Below are positions 1 to 5,668 of a DNA stretch of 7,250 bases, one piece after another. Under the pieces are notes generated by a model. It was not told the DNA's origin. It searched no databases and saw nothing but the letters and a program-made list of their open reading frames with translations. Source of the stretch: an uncultured Collinsella sp. GTDB lineage: Bacteria; Actinomycetota; Coriobacteriia; Coriobacteriales; Coriobacteriaceae. Positions within the stretch are counted from its first letter, which is position 1; every line of letters begins with the position of its first letter. The stretch is from NCBI GenBank assembly GCA_902468045.1, contig CABQXG010000060.1, forward strand, positions 1 to 7,250. Direction: 5' to 3'. The position numbers and the translations under genes are program-made.

Positions 1-3000
1 GTCAAGGTCGTCGTGCTCATCTTTGAGATCATCGCGGGGCCAAGAATCCGCATCGCTTCGAGTCGTAAAGTCGGCGGCTACCGCACCGTATTCAATTCGA
101 ATGCCCGTTACGACGGTATTGGATGCAAGGTCGAGTTCTTTCGCCTCGAGTGTGGTGGATTCCGTGGTCGAGATATCCGCCTTCCAGAGGTGCCAACCGT
201 CGTAATCGACGAGGCGACAGTCCTCACCCAGGCTCTCTTTTACTTCGTCGGACTCAAGCCAAGGATTTTCGTGCCCATCGTCAAGTGTCGCGTTTGCCGG
301 CTCATCGACGTCTGTCGAGTCCAACGGCGTCGTGCGATACCATACGTTGCACAGGCCGTTGAGGTCGCCGATGGCGACGGGGGTTTCGATTGAGATGAAT
401 CTCGCTGTGCCGTCTTTGGCGCACTCAAGATCATCGGTAATCGTAAACTCATCAACCCAAGTAGCGGAATCGTTTCGAGCATCGATGGTATAGGAGAAAA
501 GCCCATCACTATTGGTTTGCGTCGCGGCGCGGTTTTTACCATCGCCGTTAGCCAACAGGCCCTTTTCGATAGGTTGGACAAGTTCCTGACGCTTGTCGAC
601 CTGCCCCTTGATCTCGATGGGTGCATCCTTCATCGCGACGGATTGGACTTCTCCCGTATCCTTTATTTCAAACGTTATCTCTTCGGCAAGGTCATAGGTC
701 CGCGGAGAAATCATTTCGCGCAACGAGTAGGTGCCGGGTGCAAGATGTTCGACGCGGTGCGGCTTGTCGGATGAGGTCCAGGAGTCTATTTCGGTTTTAT
801 CGGGACCATATAAGGTGAGTTGTGCGCCTTTCACTTCCTGCTCTCCGCTTGCATCGACCTTGGAGATATCAACCTTGGTGTAATCGTCGGATACGTTAAG
901 CCGTGCTTCTACAACGGGTGTTTTCTGGTCGGCATAAGTAAGGTCGACAATATGGGTTGTCCGATCGAGCAAGAAGCCTGCCGGCGCTTGAGTCTCGACA
1001 ACCTCGTAGCGTGCGGTGCCAGATCCCAGCGGGAGGTCGTCCGCGCGTGCTTCTCCAGTTTCATCCGTCGTGACGGTCGCGACAGTCTCACCGTCGAGCG
1101 CGGCAATGCTACCGTCGGGGCGCACGATATCACCCGAGGCACGGATCTCAAAGATGGCGCCCGCGAGGCTGCTGCCGTCTACGGCATCGGTTTTAACGAT
1201 CCTGATGTTTCCGGTCGCGGCGTGGTCATAATACGAGGCGATTGCAACGGGCGTTAGGTTCATGTCGGCGGGTATGTTTACCTCGATCTCTTCGTCGACA
1301 AGATAGGGCTCTTTGGCCGAGGTTTCGCGTACATAATAGGTGCCCGGCACGAGCGATTCGGGCAGTGTGACGGTCCCGGTCGCGTCAGTCGTAAAGGTGT
1401 CCATTACGTTATGTGCTGGATACCAGCAAGTTTGTGAGACAGGTTCATGATTGCTGTCGAGGAGTTGGAAGGTGAATCCGGCTAGTGGAACAGAAGCGCC
1501 TGTTTGGGCATCGCGTTTTACAATCTGGAGATGCGTCGACAGAGCGTGGTTGTCCACGATATATTGAAGCTCGGCGCCGTTGGAAATCTGATTGGCCCCG
1601 ACGGTCCATTCCCCTGCACGTTTAAAACCCTCGGGGACGGTTTCCGGAACCTCGCGAATCGTGTAGCCGGCACGGTCGTATGGGACGGCTCCGTGGACAC
1701 CGGCGGGTCGCTTGCCTGTGCCGAACCATGCTTCGGGCTGATCTTTGGTGGAGGCAAAGCCATAGATGTTTGTGGTCAGTGTGCCAACAACCTGCTGAGA
1801 GCTGTTGCTGACAACCTCAAAGACAACACCTTCCGCCGGCTGCTCCAGGCCGGATTGGTCGCTATTGCCGTAATCCTTGAATTTGGAAATCTCAAGGTCA
1901 AACGCAATGGGGATATCGGAAATGCGAGATTCGATCTCGACCACGCCTGAATCGCCGAGCTGGTCGGCTCCAACGGTATAGGTCCAGCTGTCGTTGGATG
2001 GAAGGTAGCCCTCGGGGGCTTTTGATTCGTAGATGGTAAAGGTTCCTAAGGGGACATCGGCGATGGTGGCCTGACCGCTTTCGTCGGTCGTGAGGATTTG
2101 CGCCCATCCAGGGGTTGATTGCGACACACACGTGAACTCTGCTCCTGCGAGTGAAGAACCTACCTGGGGGCCGGCATTCGTCGCGGTATCGAGTTTTACG
2201 ATACGCAGGTTGATGGTGCCGGGCTGTTCATCAATGGCGACCCGCCCGCCGTCATTCCCCGTGGTAAAGGCGATGCGATCGTGGCGGGGGACATAGCCGG
2301 CCGGCGCCTTCGTTTCAACTAGGTAGTATGCTGTGTTGGGCAGAAGTGTTGCTTGCGCCCGACCGTTGCTGTCCATCTGGATGGTGCCAACACGTGCGTC
2401 GCTGGCGCTCTCAAAAACATCGAATGTTGCCCCGGCAAACTGATAAGTATTGTTTCCGCTGGTAATGGCAGCGTTTGCAGACTGCTTTTGGAAGGAAACA
2501 GAGACCGCCGGCAGTACATAGAGCATGTCCTGACGTTTGCTGCCGCCCGATACGGCTCCTAGATAGCGTCGCGCGCGGTGCGGAGCGGCTTTGATGCTTC
2601 CTGATTTTGCGCTGTCGTGGAGCCACCGCGCCGCCGCCACGACTTCATTGTCAGTGGTAAAGTGCCCACTCTTGGTTTTGCCCTGAGCGGTCGTGTAAGA
2701 GTAAGTACCGTCGACATGGGTAGTGCCGTTGAGCATCCATACGGCAAGCTGGGTCGCGGCGCGGGCGCGATCGGGTGAAAGATGGTAACCGCCAAACGAC
2801 GTGGCGGTAGGATATCCGTGACAAACGATTGCCGCGAACTCGTCGTCGAGCCACACCCAGCCTTGATCAAAGTTGAGCCATGGGCCGCCCGGCTTGGTGG
2901 GGCCGGGGCGCTCCTGGTTCATGCAGTAGGCAACCGAGGCGTCTTGAGCTTCATACTTGCCGATGAAGAAGGGCCCACAATCATCGCTAATAGTGCGGAA

Positions 3001-3132
3001 GCCGAGCTGATCGTAGCCATCGACGGCAAATGCGGCTCCCGGTGTCAGGCAGCCGAAAAGCAGGAAGAGGAGCAGGAGCAGCGGACCTGTTGCGATTGCG
3101 CTGTGGACAGAGTGCGTGGGTGAGTTGGACAT
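1..3132 (-). CDS. Large secreted thioester/Cna-B repeat adhesin (3' end outside window)
   Basis: This frame is open for 1044 codons from an ATG at 3132 to the window edge, with no internal stop; the C-terminus is missing. An AAGGAG site (3138-3143) lies 5 bases upstream, and an in-frame TAA precedes the ATG, so the start is firm. Residues 1-36 form a signal peptide (leucine-rich core, likely cleavage after AAFA). Residues of about 45-200 look like a TQXA/thioester domain: Cys70 in VAYCMN and Gln128 in ATQLAVW would form the internal Cys-Gln thioester that lets such adhesins bond covalently to host or surface amines. Six Cna-B/SpaA-like domains follow (about 210-842), most with a Lys near the first strand and a Glu in motifs such as YESKAPEGY, the residues that make isopeptide bonds. 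From about 843 a different domain starts, containing SYTIDARND and WVDEFTITDDL, as in pilin-type surface proteins. By family, a cell-wall sorting signal would lie beyond position 1. It could be an adhesin or a pilus tip subunit; the ligand is unknown. Confidence 0.9.
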   Translation of the reverse strand, partial: MSNSPTHSVHSAIATGPLLLLLFLLFGCLTPGAAFAVDGYDQLGFRTISDDCGPFFIGKYEAQDASVAYCMNQERPGPTKPGGPWLNFDQGWVWLDDEFAAIVCHGYPTATSFGGYHLSPDRARAATQLAVWMLNGTTHVDGTYSYTTAQGKTKSGHFTTDNEVVAAARWLHDSAKSGSIKAAPHRARRYLGAVSGGSKRQDMLYVLPAVSVSFQKQSANAAITSGNNTYQFAGATFDVFESASDARVGTIQMDSNGRAQATLLPNTAYYLVETKAPAGYVPRHDRIAFTTGNDGGRVAIDEQPGTINLRIVKLDTATNAGPQVGSSLAGAEFTCVSQSTPGWAQILTTDESGQATIADVPLGTFTIYESKAPEGYLPSNDSWTYTVGADQLGDSGVVEIESRISDIPIAFDLEISKFKDYGNSDQSGLEQPAEGVVFEVVSNSSQQVVGTLTTNIYGFASTKDQPEAWFGTGKRPAGVHGAVPYDRAGYTIREVPETVPEGFKRAGEWTVGANQISNGAELQYIVDNHALSTHLQIVKRDAQTGASVPLAGFTFQLLDSNHEPVSQTCWYPAHNVMDTFTTDATGTVTLPESLVPGTYYVRETSAKEPYLVDEEIEVNIPADMNLTPVAIASYYDHAATGNIRIVKTDAVDGSSLAGAIFEIRASGDIVRPDGSIAALDGETVATVTTDETGEARADDLPLGSGTARYEVVETQAPAGFLLDRTTHIVDLTYADQKTPVVEARLNVSDDYTKVDISKVDASGEQEVKGAQLTLYGPDKTEIDSWTSSDKPHRVEHLAPGTYSLREMISPRTYDLAEEITFEIKDTGEVQSVAMKDAPIEIKGQVDKRQELVQPIEKGLLANGDGKNRAATQTNSDGLFSYTIDARNDSATWVDEFTITDDLECAKDGTARFISIETPVAIGDLNGLCNVWYRTTPLDSTDVDEPANATLDDGHENPWLESDEVKESLGEDCRLVDYDGWHLWKADISTTESTTLEAKELDLASNTVVTGIRIEYGAVAADFTTRSDADSWPRDDLKDEHDDLD
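607..2505 (-). repeat. Six tandem Cna-B/SpaA-like domains encoded in the adhesin
   Basis: Six diverged protein repeats of about 90-120 residues start near residues 210, 306, 409, 531, 640 and 754. Start motifs include RIVKLD (K313), EISKFKD (K417), QIVKRD (K539), RIVKTD (K647) and ISKVD (K758). The late-strand Glu motifs are LVETKAPAGY, IYESKAPEGY, IREVPE, VRETSAKEPY, VVETQAPAGF and LREMIS. The first copy is the least canonical (SFQKQS). The domains are well diverged from each other, so this is not a recent DNA-level tandem duplication. They probably act as a rigid stalk holding the thioester head away from the cell. Confidence 0.85.
2700..3003 (-). other. Putative thioester (TQXA-type) domain of the adhesin
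   Basis: The reactive Cys would be residue 70 (codon 2923-2925, in AYCMNQ) and the partner Gln residue 128 (codon 2749-2751, in ATQLAVWML). A GYP motif lies between them (IVCHGYP), as is common in this family. The Cys-Gln distance is 58 residues, which seems short compared with the thioester domains I recall. The assignment is by motif only. Two further cysteines (52 and about 92) flank Cys70 and could complicate which one reacts. Confidence 0.7.
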
Positions 3133-3137
3133 GGCTG

Positions 3138-3143
3138 CTCCTT
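3138..3143 (-). promoter_or_regulatory. Ribosome binding site of the adhesin
   Basis: Reads AAGGAG on the minus strand, 5 bases before the ATG at 3132. It fixes the start, because the frame is closed by a TAA just upstream. Confidence 0.8.
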
Positions 3144-3386
3144 ATCCCTCGTGCGCCGCATGGGGAGGTTGCGACGCGTAGGATGAGGCTACCCCCGAGG
3201 CTCATGCGGGTAAGTACCGGAGCCTGACCAAAAGCTTGCCCGATTTCTGACAAATCGAGCTCAAATACAACAATCAGATAAAAGTGCAGGTAGAAGATGG
3301 TAAGAAAAGAAAGACAAAGGTCCTCGTCTCCACAATTGACGCGATTTTCAAACGAATCTCCACAGCTAAAACAAGCATCGCCACCC
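3144..3386. other. Divergent intergenic region, adhesin leader
   Basis: This stretch separates the adhesin start from the tRNA promoter. It must hold the adhesin promoter, but I could not find a convincing minus-strand -35/-10 pair. The part nearest the adhesin (about 3150-3240) is GC-rich with short dyads such as CCGAGG and GGTAAGTACC, so the mRNA may have a structured leader of some 100 bases. The part from 3250 to 3386 is AT-richer. I see no gene and no riboswitch I recognise. Confidence 0.5.
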
Positions 3387-3416
3387 TTGTATCGAACAAG
3401 ACAACCGCGTTATACT
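3387..3416 (+). promoter_or_regulatory. Promoter of tRNA-Gly
   Basis: A -35 hexamer TTGTAT (3387-3392) and a -10 hexamer TATACT (3411-3416) are separated by 18 bases. The predicted start falls a few bases before the mature tRNA 5' end at 3430, a normal arrangement for a singly transcribed tRNA gene. Confidence 0.65.
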
Positions 3417-3429
3417 ATCCCCCACATAT

Positions 3430-3504
3430 GCGGGCATCGCCAAGTGGTAAGGCATCAGCTTCCCAAGCTGACACTCGCGGGTTCGAGTCCCGTTGCCCGC
3501 TCCA
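3430..3504 (+). tRNA. tRNA-Gly (anticodon CCC)
   Basis: The full cloverleaf can be drawn by eye. The acceptor stem is GCGGGCA (3430-3436) paired to TGCCCGC (3494-3500), 7 of 7. The D-arm stem is GCC/GGC (3439-3441 and 3451-3453). The anticodon stem is TCAGC/GCTGA with loop TTCCCAA, giving anticodon CCC at 3462-3464. The variable loop has 5 bases. The T stem is GCGGG/CCCGT around TTCGAGT. The discriminator is T, as in bacterial glycine tRNAs, and CCA is encoded (3502-3504). It reads GGG glycine codons. It stands alone between a promoter and a terminator. Confidence 0.95.
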
Positions 3505-3510
3505 GTAAAA

Positions 3511-3550
3511 AGCACAAGCACGGCAGCGTTACGTTGCCGTGCTTTTTACT
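3511..3550 (+). terminator. Rho-independent terminator after tRNA-Gly, probably bidirectional
   Basis: AGCACGGCA (3517-3525) pairs perfectly with TGCCGTGCT (3535-3543), extended inward by a wobble and a C-G pair, and runs into TTTTT (3543-3547). The flanking AGTAAAAAGCAC (3504-3515) is also complementary to GTGCTTTTTACT (3539-3550). The structure therefore offers a hairpin plus a T-run on the minus strand as well. Confidence 0.85.
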
Positions 3551-3559
3551 ACCAAGCGC

Positions 3560-3575
3560 CGGGACTCGAACCCGC
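3560..3575 (-). repeat. Inverted 16-base copy of the tRNA-Gly T-arm
   Basis: The minus strand reads GCGGGTTCGAGTCCCG, identical to tRNA positions 3477-3492 on the plus strand. I could not fold a whole tRNA around it on the minus strand, so it is a fragment. If transcription passed the terminator, this segment could pair with the tRNA T-arm. Confidence 0.8.
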
Positions 3576-3593
3576 CAGGGTGCGAGCGTTAAG

Positions 3594-3610
3594 CAAACGC
3601 GAAGCGTTTG
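3594..3610. repeat. Hairpin with GAA loop (GCGAAGC core), copy 1
   Basis: CAAACGC (3594-3600) pairs perfectly with GCGTTTG (3604-3610) around GAA. The centre reads GCGAAGC, a sequence known from biophysical work to form an exceptionally stable DNA mini-hairpin. Confidence 0.8.
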
Positions 3611-3624
3611 TAGCGAGCAGGCGA

Positions 3625-3642
3625 AGGCGCCGACAGGCGCCT
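3625..3642. repeat. GC-rich hairpin
   Basis: AGGCGCC (3625-3631) pairs perfectly with GGCGCCT (3636-3642) around GACA. It is not followed by a T-run, so it is not a standard terminator. Confidence 0.7.
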
Positions 3643-3644
3643 GA

Positions 3645-3696
3645 AGCCGGTGCGTATTTGCGAAGCAAATACGCGGATGTCCCGTTGCCCGCTCCA
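3645..3696 (+). repeat. 52-bp repeat, copy A, ending in a tRNA-Gly 3' end
   Basis: Matches copy B (3776-3827) at 48 of 52 bases without gaps. It has two parts. The first is a hairpin, GCGTATTTGC (3652-3661) and GCAAATACGC (3665-3674) around GAA, a perfect 10-bp stem. The second is GTCCCGTTGCCCGCTCCA (3679-3696), identical over 18 bases to the tRNA-Gly 3' end including CCA (3487-3504). Confidence 0.9.
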
Positions 3697-3741
3697 TCGA
3701 GTACGGGGGACCTCGGGAACGTCGGGTCCAACCCGCTGTGC

Positions 3742-3757
3742 CCGTGCGTGTGCACGG
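3742..3757. repeat. Hairpin in the spacer between the 52-bp repeats
   Basis: CCGTGC (3742-3747) pairs with GCACGG (3752-3757) around GTGT. The surrounding spacer offers further, partly competing pairings (GTCGG 3721-3725 with CCGAC 3768-3772; ACCCG 3731-3735 with CGGGT 3760-3764), so the whole spacer could fold as one RNA or single-strand DNA structure. Confidence 0.6.
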
Positions 3758-3775
3758 ACCGGGTCTGCCGACCGC

Positions 3776-3827
3776 AGCCGGTGCGGATTTGCGAAGCAAA
3801 TGCGCGGACGTCCCGTTGCTCGCTCCA
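3776..3827 (+). repeat. 52-bp repeat, copy B, ending in a tRNA-Gly 3' end
   Basis: Second copy, offset 131 bp from copy A, with 4 substitutions. The hairpin arms GCGGATTTGC (3783-3792) and GCAAATGCGC (3796-3805) keep the GAA loop but have one G-G mismatch. The tail (3810-3827) matches the tRNA 3' end at 17 of 18 bases, with CTC in place of CCC. Copy B is therefore slightly more decayed than copy A. Confidence 0.9.
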
Positions 3828-3879
3828 ATTCCAAAATGTTAGGTTAATGCCTACTGCCCATACTTGCACCTGCGCACGG

Positions 3880-3885
3880 TACAAT
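3880..3885 (+). promoter_or_regulatory. Possible -10 element of the purB promoter
   Basis: TACAAT fits the -10 consensus and lies 44 bases before the purB ATG. No good -35 sits at 17 bases; TTGCAC (3864-3869) is only 10 bases away. The call rests on the -10 alone. Confidence 0.35.
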
Positions 3886-3929
3886 GGTTGGGTTACGACC
3901 AACGTGCCAATAACCAAAAAGGAGCCGCT

Positions 3930-5276
3930 ATGATCGATCGCTATACCCGCCCGGAGATGGGACACATCTTCTCCCTCGAGAACAAGTACGCCATTTGGCA
4001 GGAGATCGAGGTTCTGGCCTGCGAGGCCCAGGCGGAGCTCGGCAAGATCGGTATTTCCAAAGACGAGGCCCAGTGGATCCGCGACCATGCCAACTTTGAG
4101 AAGGCGAAGGTCGATGAGATCGAGGAAGTCACGCGCCACGACGTCATTGCCTTCCTGACCAACATGAAGGAGTACATCGATGCCGATGTTCCCGAGGGCG
4201 ACCCCAAGCCCAGCCGCTGGGTTCACTATGGCATGACCAGCTCCGATCTGGGCGACACGGCCCTGTGCTACCAGCTCACCCAGGCCTGCGACCTGATCAT
4301 CGAGGACGTCAAAAAACTCGGCGAGATCTGCAAGCGTCGCGCCTTTGAGGAGCGCAACACGCTCTGCGCCGGCCGTACTCATGGCATCCATGCCGAGCCG
4401 ATGACCTTCGGCATGAAGTTTGGCTCTTGGGCCTGGGAGCTCAAGCGCGATCTGGACCGTCTTGAGGATGCCCGCAAGAACGTTGCCTTTGGTGCCATCT
4501 CGGGCGCTGTCGGCACGTACAGCTCCATCGAGCCGTTTGTCGAGGAATATGTCTGCGAGCACCTGGGCCTGGTTCACGACCCGCTGTCCACGCAGGTTAT
4601 TAGCCGCGATCATCACGCCTACCTCGCCGGCGTTCTTGCCACCACCGCGGCCACCTGTGAGCGCATCGCTACCGAGGTTCGCAATCTGCAGAAGACCGAT
4701 ACACTCGAGGCCGAGGAACCGTTCCGTAAGGGTCAAACGGGCAGCTCCGCCATGCCGCACAAGCGCAACCCCATCACCATGGAGAAGGTCTGCGGCCTGT
4801 CGCGCGTCGTGAAGGCCAACGCGCAGGTTGCCTTCGACAACGTCGCCCTGTGGCACGAGCGTGACATTTCGCACTCCTCTGCCGAGCGCGTCGCCCAGGC
4901 CGACAGCTTCATCGCCCTCGACCACATGTTCCAGTGCCTCATCCGCGTTATCGACGGCCTGCAGCTGTATCCCGCTCGCATGATGGCCAACCTCAACAAG
5001 ACACGCGGCCTCATCTTCTCCTCCAAGGTCCTGCTCGCCCTCGTCGACACGGGCATCACCCGCGAGGACGCGTACGCCATTGTGCAGGAGAACGCCATGG
5101 CAACCTGGCACGAGGTACAGGATTGTGTCTCCGGCCCTACCTTTAAGGAGCGTCTCGAGGCCGATCCGCGCTGCACCGTCAGCCAGGAGAAACTCGACGA
5201 GATCTTTGATCCGTGGGACTTCCTCACCCGTATCGACACGGTCTTCGATCGCCTGGAGCAGCTGAGCTTCGAGTAG
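3930..5276 (+). CDS. purB: Adenylosuccinate lyase
   Basis: The product (448 aa) is a cytoplasmic enzyme of purine synthesis. It releases fumarate from SAICAR in the IMP pathway and from adenylosuccinate on the way to AMP. Family signatures are clear: TRHDVIAF with His70, AGRTHGIHAEP with His151, and the fumarase/aspartase signature SSAMPHKRNP (residues 272-281), whose loop serine is the expected catalytic base. Its length is close to short bacterial PurB proteins (about 430-450). The start MIDRYTRPEMG is chosen because AAGGAG (3919-3924) lies 5 bases upstream and homologs begin the same way; the frame stays open upstream to a TTG at 3864, but that adds unrelated residues. The gene stands alone rather than in a pur operon in this window. 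No other purine gene is visible. Confidence 0.97.
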   Translation: MIDRYTRPEMGHIFSLENKYAIWQEIEVLACEAQAELGKIGISKDEAQWIRDHANFEKAKVDEIEEVTRHDVIAFLTNMKEYIDADVPEGDPKPSRWVHYGMTSSDLGDTALCYQLTQACDLIIEDVKKLGEICKRRAFEERNTLCAGRTHGIHAEPMTFGMKFGSWAWELKRDLDRLEDARKNVAFGAISGAVGTYSSIEPFVEEYVCEHLGLVHDPLSTQVISRDHHAYLAGVLATTAATCERIATEVRNLQKTDTLEAEEPFRKGQTGSSAMPHKRNPITMEKVCGLSRVVKANAQVAFDNVALWHERDISHSSAERVAQADSFIALDHMFQCLIRVIDGLQLYPARMMANLNKTRGLIFSSKVLLALVDTGITREDAYAIVQENAMATWHEVQDCVSGPTFKERLEADPRCTVSQEKLDEIFDPWDFLTRIDTVFDRLEQLSFE

Positions 5277-5302
5277 GTTCGGGCATAACGTTAGCTTTTT
5301 AG

Positions 5303-5350
5303 GGCGCTTTGCTGGTAATGTGTGTTGCCGGCAAAGCGCCTCGTTGCATT
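5303..5350 (+). terminator. Long hairpin after purB, probable terminator
   Basis: GGCGCTTTGC (5303-5312) pairs perfectly with GCAAAGCGCC (5331-5340). The stem can continue inward (TGGTAA with TTGCCG, two wobbles) to about 16 bp around a TGTGTG loop. What follows is TCGTTGCATTT, a poor T-run. A TTTTT tract lies instead just upstream (5296-5300). It probably ends purB transcription, but a role as an mRNA 3' stabiliser is possible. Confidence 0.55.
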
Positions 5351-5370
5351 TAGGGAAAGACGGGGATAAT
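5344..5370 (+). promoter_or_regulatory. Possible promoter of the TSCPD-lipoprotein pair
   Basis: GATAAT (5365-5370) resembles a -10 element and TTGCAT (5344-5349) a -35, but the spacer is only 15 bases. It lies right after the purB hairpin and 35 bases before the next start codon, where a promoter is expected. Confidence 0.35.
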
Positions 5371-5404
5371 AGTCGTCTCGAATAACATTCTGAGAGGGGA
5401 TCGC

Positions 5405-5668
5405 ATGATTTCGTTTGATTACAAGCCTCAGGGCGTGTGTGCTCGCAATATTCACCTTGATCTTTCCGATGACGGCAACAAGGTGATGGGCGTTGAGTTT
5501 ACCGGCGGCTGCGACGGCAATCTCAAGGCTATCTCTAAGCTGGTCGAGGGCGCTCCTGCCGATCGCGTAATCGAGGTTCTCGCCGGTAATACCTGCGGTA
5601 TGAAAAAGACCTCCTGCGCCGACCAGCTTACACGCGCTATCGAGGCCGCTCGCACCGAGATCGCCTAA
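5405..5668 (+). CDS. Small TSCPD-domain protein (TIGR03905-like)
   Basis: This 87-residue protein matches what I recall of the TIGR03905/TSCPD family: an opening YKPQGVCARNI, a central VEFTGGCDGNLKAISKLVEG, then LAGNTCGMKKTSCADQL. The eponymous TSCPD motif appears here as TSCAD (Ala for Pro). Four cysteines (12, 36, 64, 71) occupy conserved-looking positions and might bind a metal. A related domain occurs at the C-terminus of some adenosylcobalamin-dependent ribonucleotide reductases, but the stand-alone family has no established function that I know of. There is no signal peptide, so it is likely cytoplasmic. A purine-rich site (GAGAGGGG, 5392-5399) precedes the ATG. Its stop codon overlaps the next gene by one base. 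Confidence 0.88.
   Translation: MISFDYKPQGVCARNIHLDLSDDGNKVMGVEFTGGCDGNLKAISKLVEGAPADRVIEVLAGNTCGMKKTSCADQLTRAIEAARTEIA

Larger units (their letters stand above)
3551..3829. repeat. Palindrome-rich non-coding region with tRNA-Gly-derived repeats
   Basis: This block between the tRNA terminator and the purB promoter has no credible gene. It holds an inverted copy of the tRNA T-arm (3560-3575), hairpins at 3594-3610, 3625-3642, 3652-3674, 3742-3757 and 3783-3805, and two 52-bp direct repeats. Frames open through it on both strands, but the repeat period (131 bp) is not a multiple of three, so the copies are read in different frames. That argues against coding. It could be a dispersed palindromic element, remains of tRNA duplication, or a structured RNA. 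Confidence 0.75.

Noticed and set aside
820..1950. Plus-strand open frames at 820-1257 and 1504-1950
   Set aside because: Both are antisense to the continuous Cna-B coding frame, which has recognisable motifs throughout. They show no family features.
3049..3060. A lipobox (LFGC, Cys28) in the adhesin signal peptide
   Set aside because: Phe at the -2 position is unusual, and a normal signal peptidase I site (AAFA) follows 8 residues later, which suits a wall-anchored protein better.
3560..3590. A second tRNA gene on the minus strand
   Set aside because: Only the T-arm matches. No matching acceptor 5' strand, D-arm or anticodon arm could be found upstream on that strand.
3487..3696. attL/attR pair of an integrated element at the tRNA 3' end
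   Set aside because: The 18-base identity would suit an att site, but only 174 bases lie between the copies, there is no integrase or cargo, and a third copy exists. A decayed remnant cannot be excluded.
3594..3827. CRISPR array
   Set aside because: There are only two direct repeat copies, of 52 bp with a 79-bp spacer, and they are tRNA-derived with no cas genes nearby.
3864..3929. An upstream TTG start that would add 22 residues to PurB
   Set aside because: The extension is not PurB-like, it overlaps the promoter region, and the ATG at 3930 has a well-spaced AAGGAG.
3493..3933. Plus- and minus-strand frames of 60-146 codons through the tRNA and repeat region
   Set aside because: They translate tRNA sequence and palindromes. 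The two 52-bp repeats fall in different frames because their offset is 131 bp, so there is no protein-level conservation.
3549..5111. A 520-codon open frame on the minus strand opposite purB and running into the repeat region
   Set aside because: It lies antisense to the clearly real purB, has no domain I recognise, and its C-terminal part reads through non-coding repeats. Long antisense frames are common opposite GC-rich genes.
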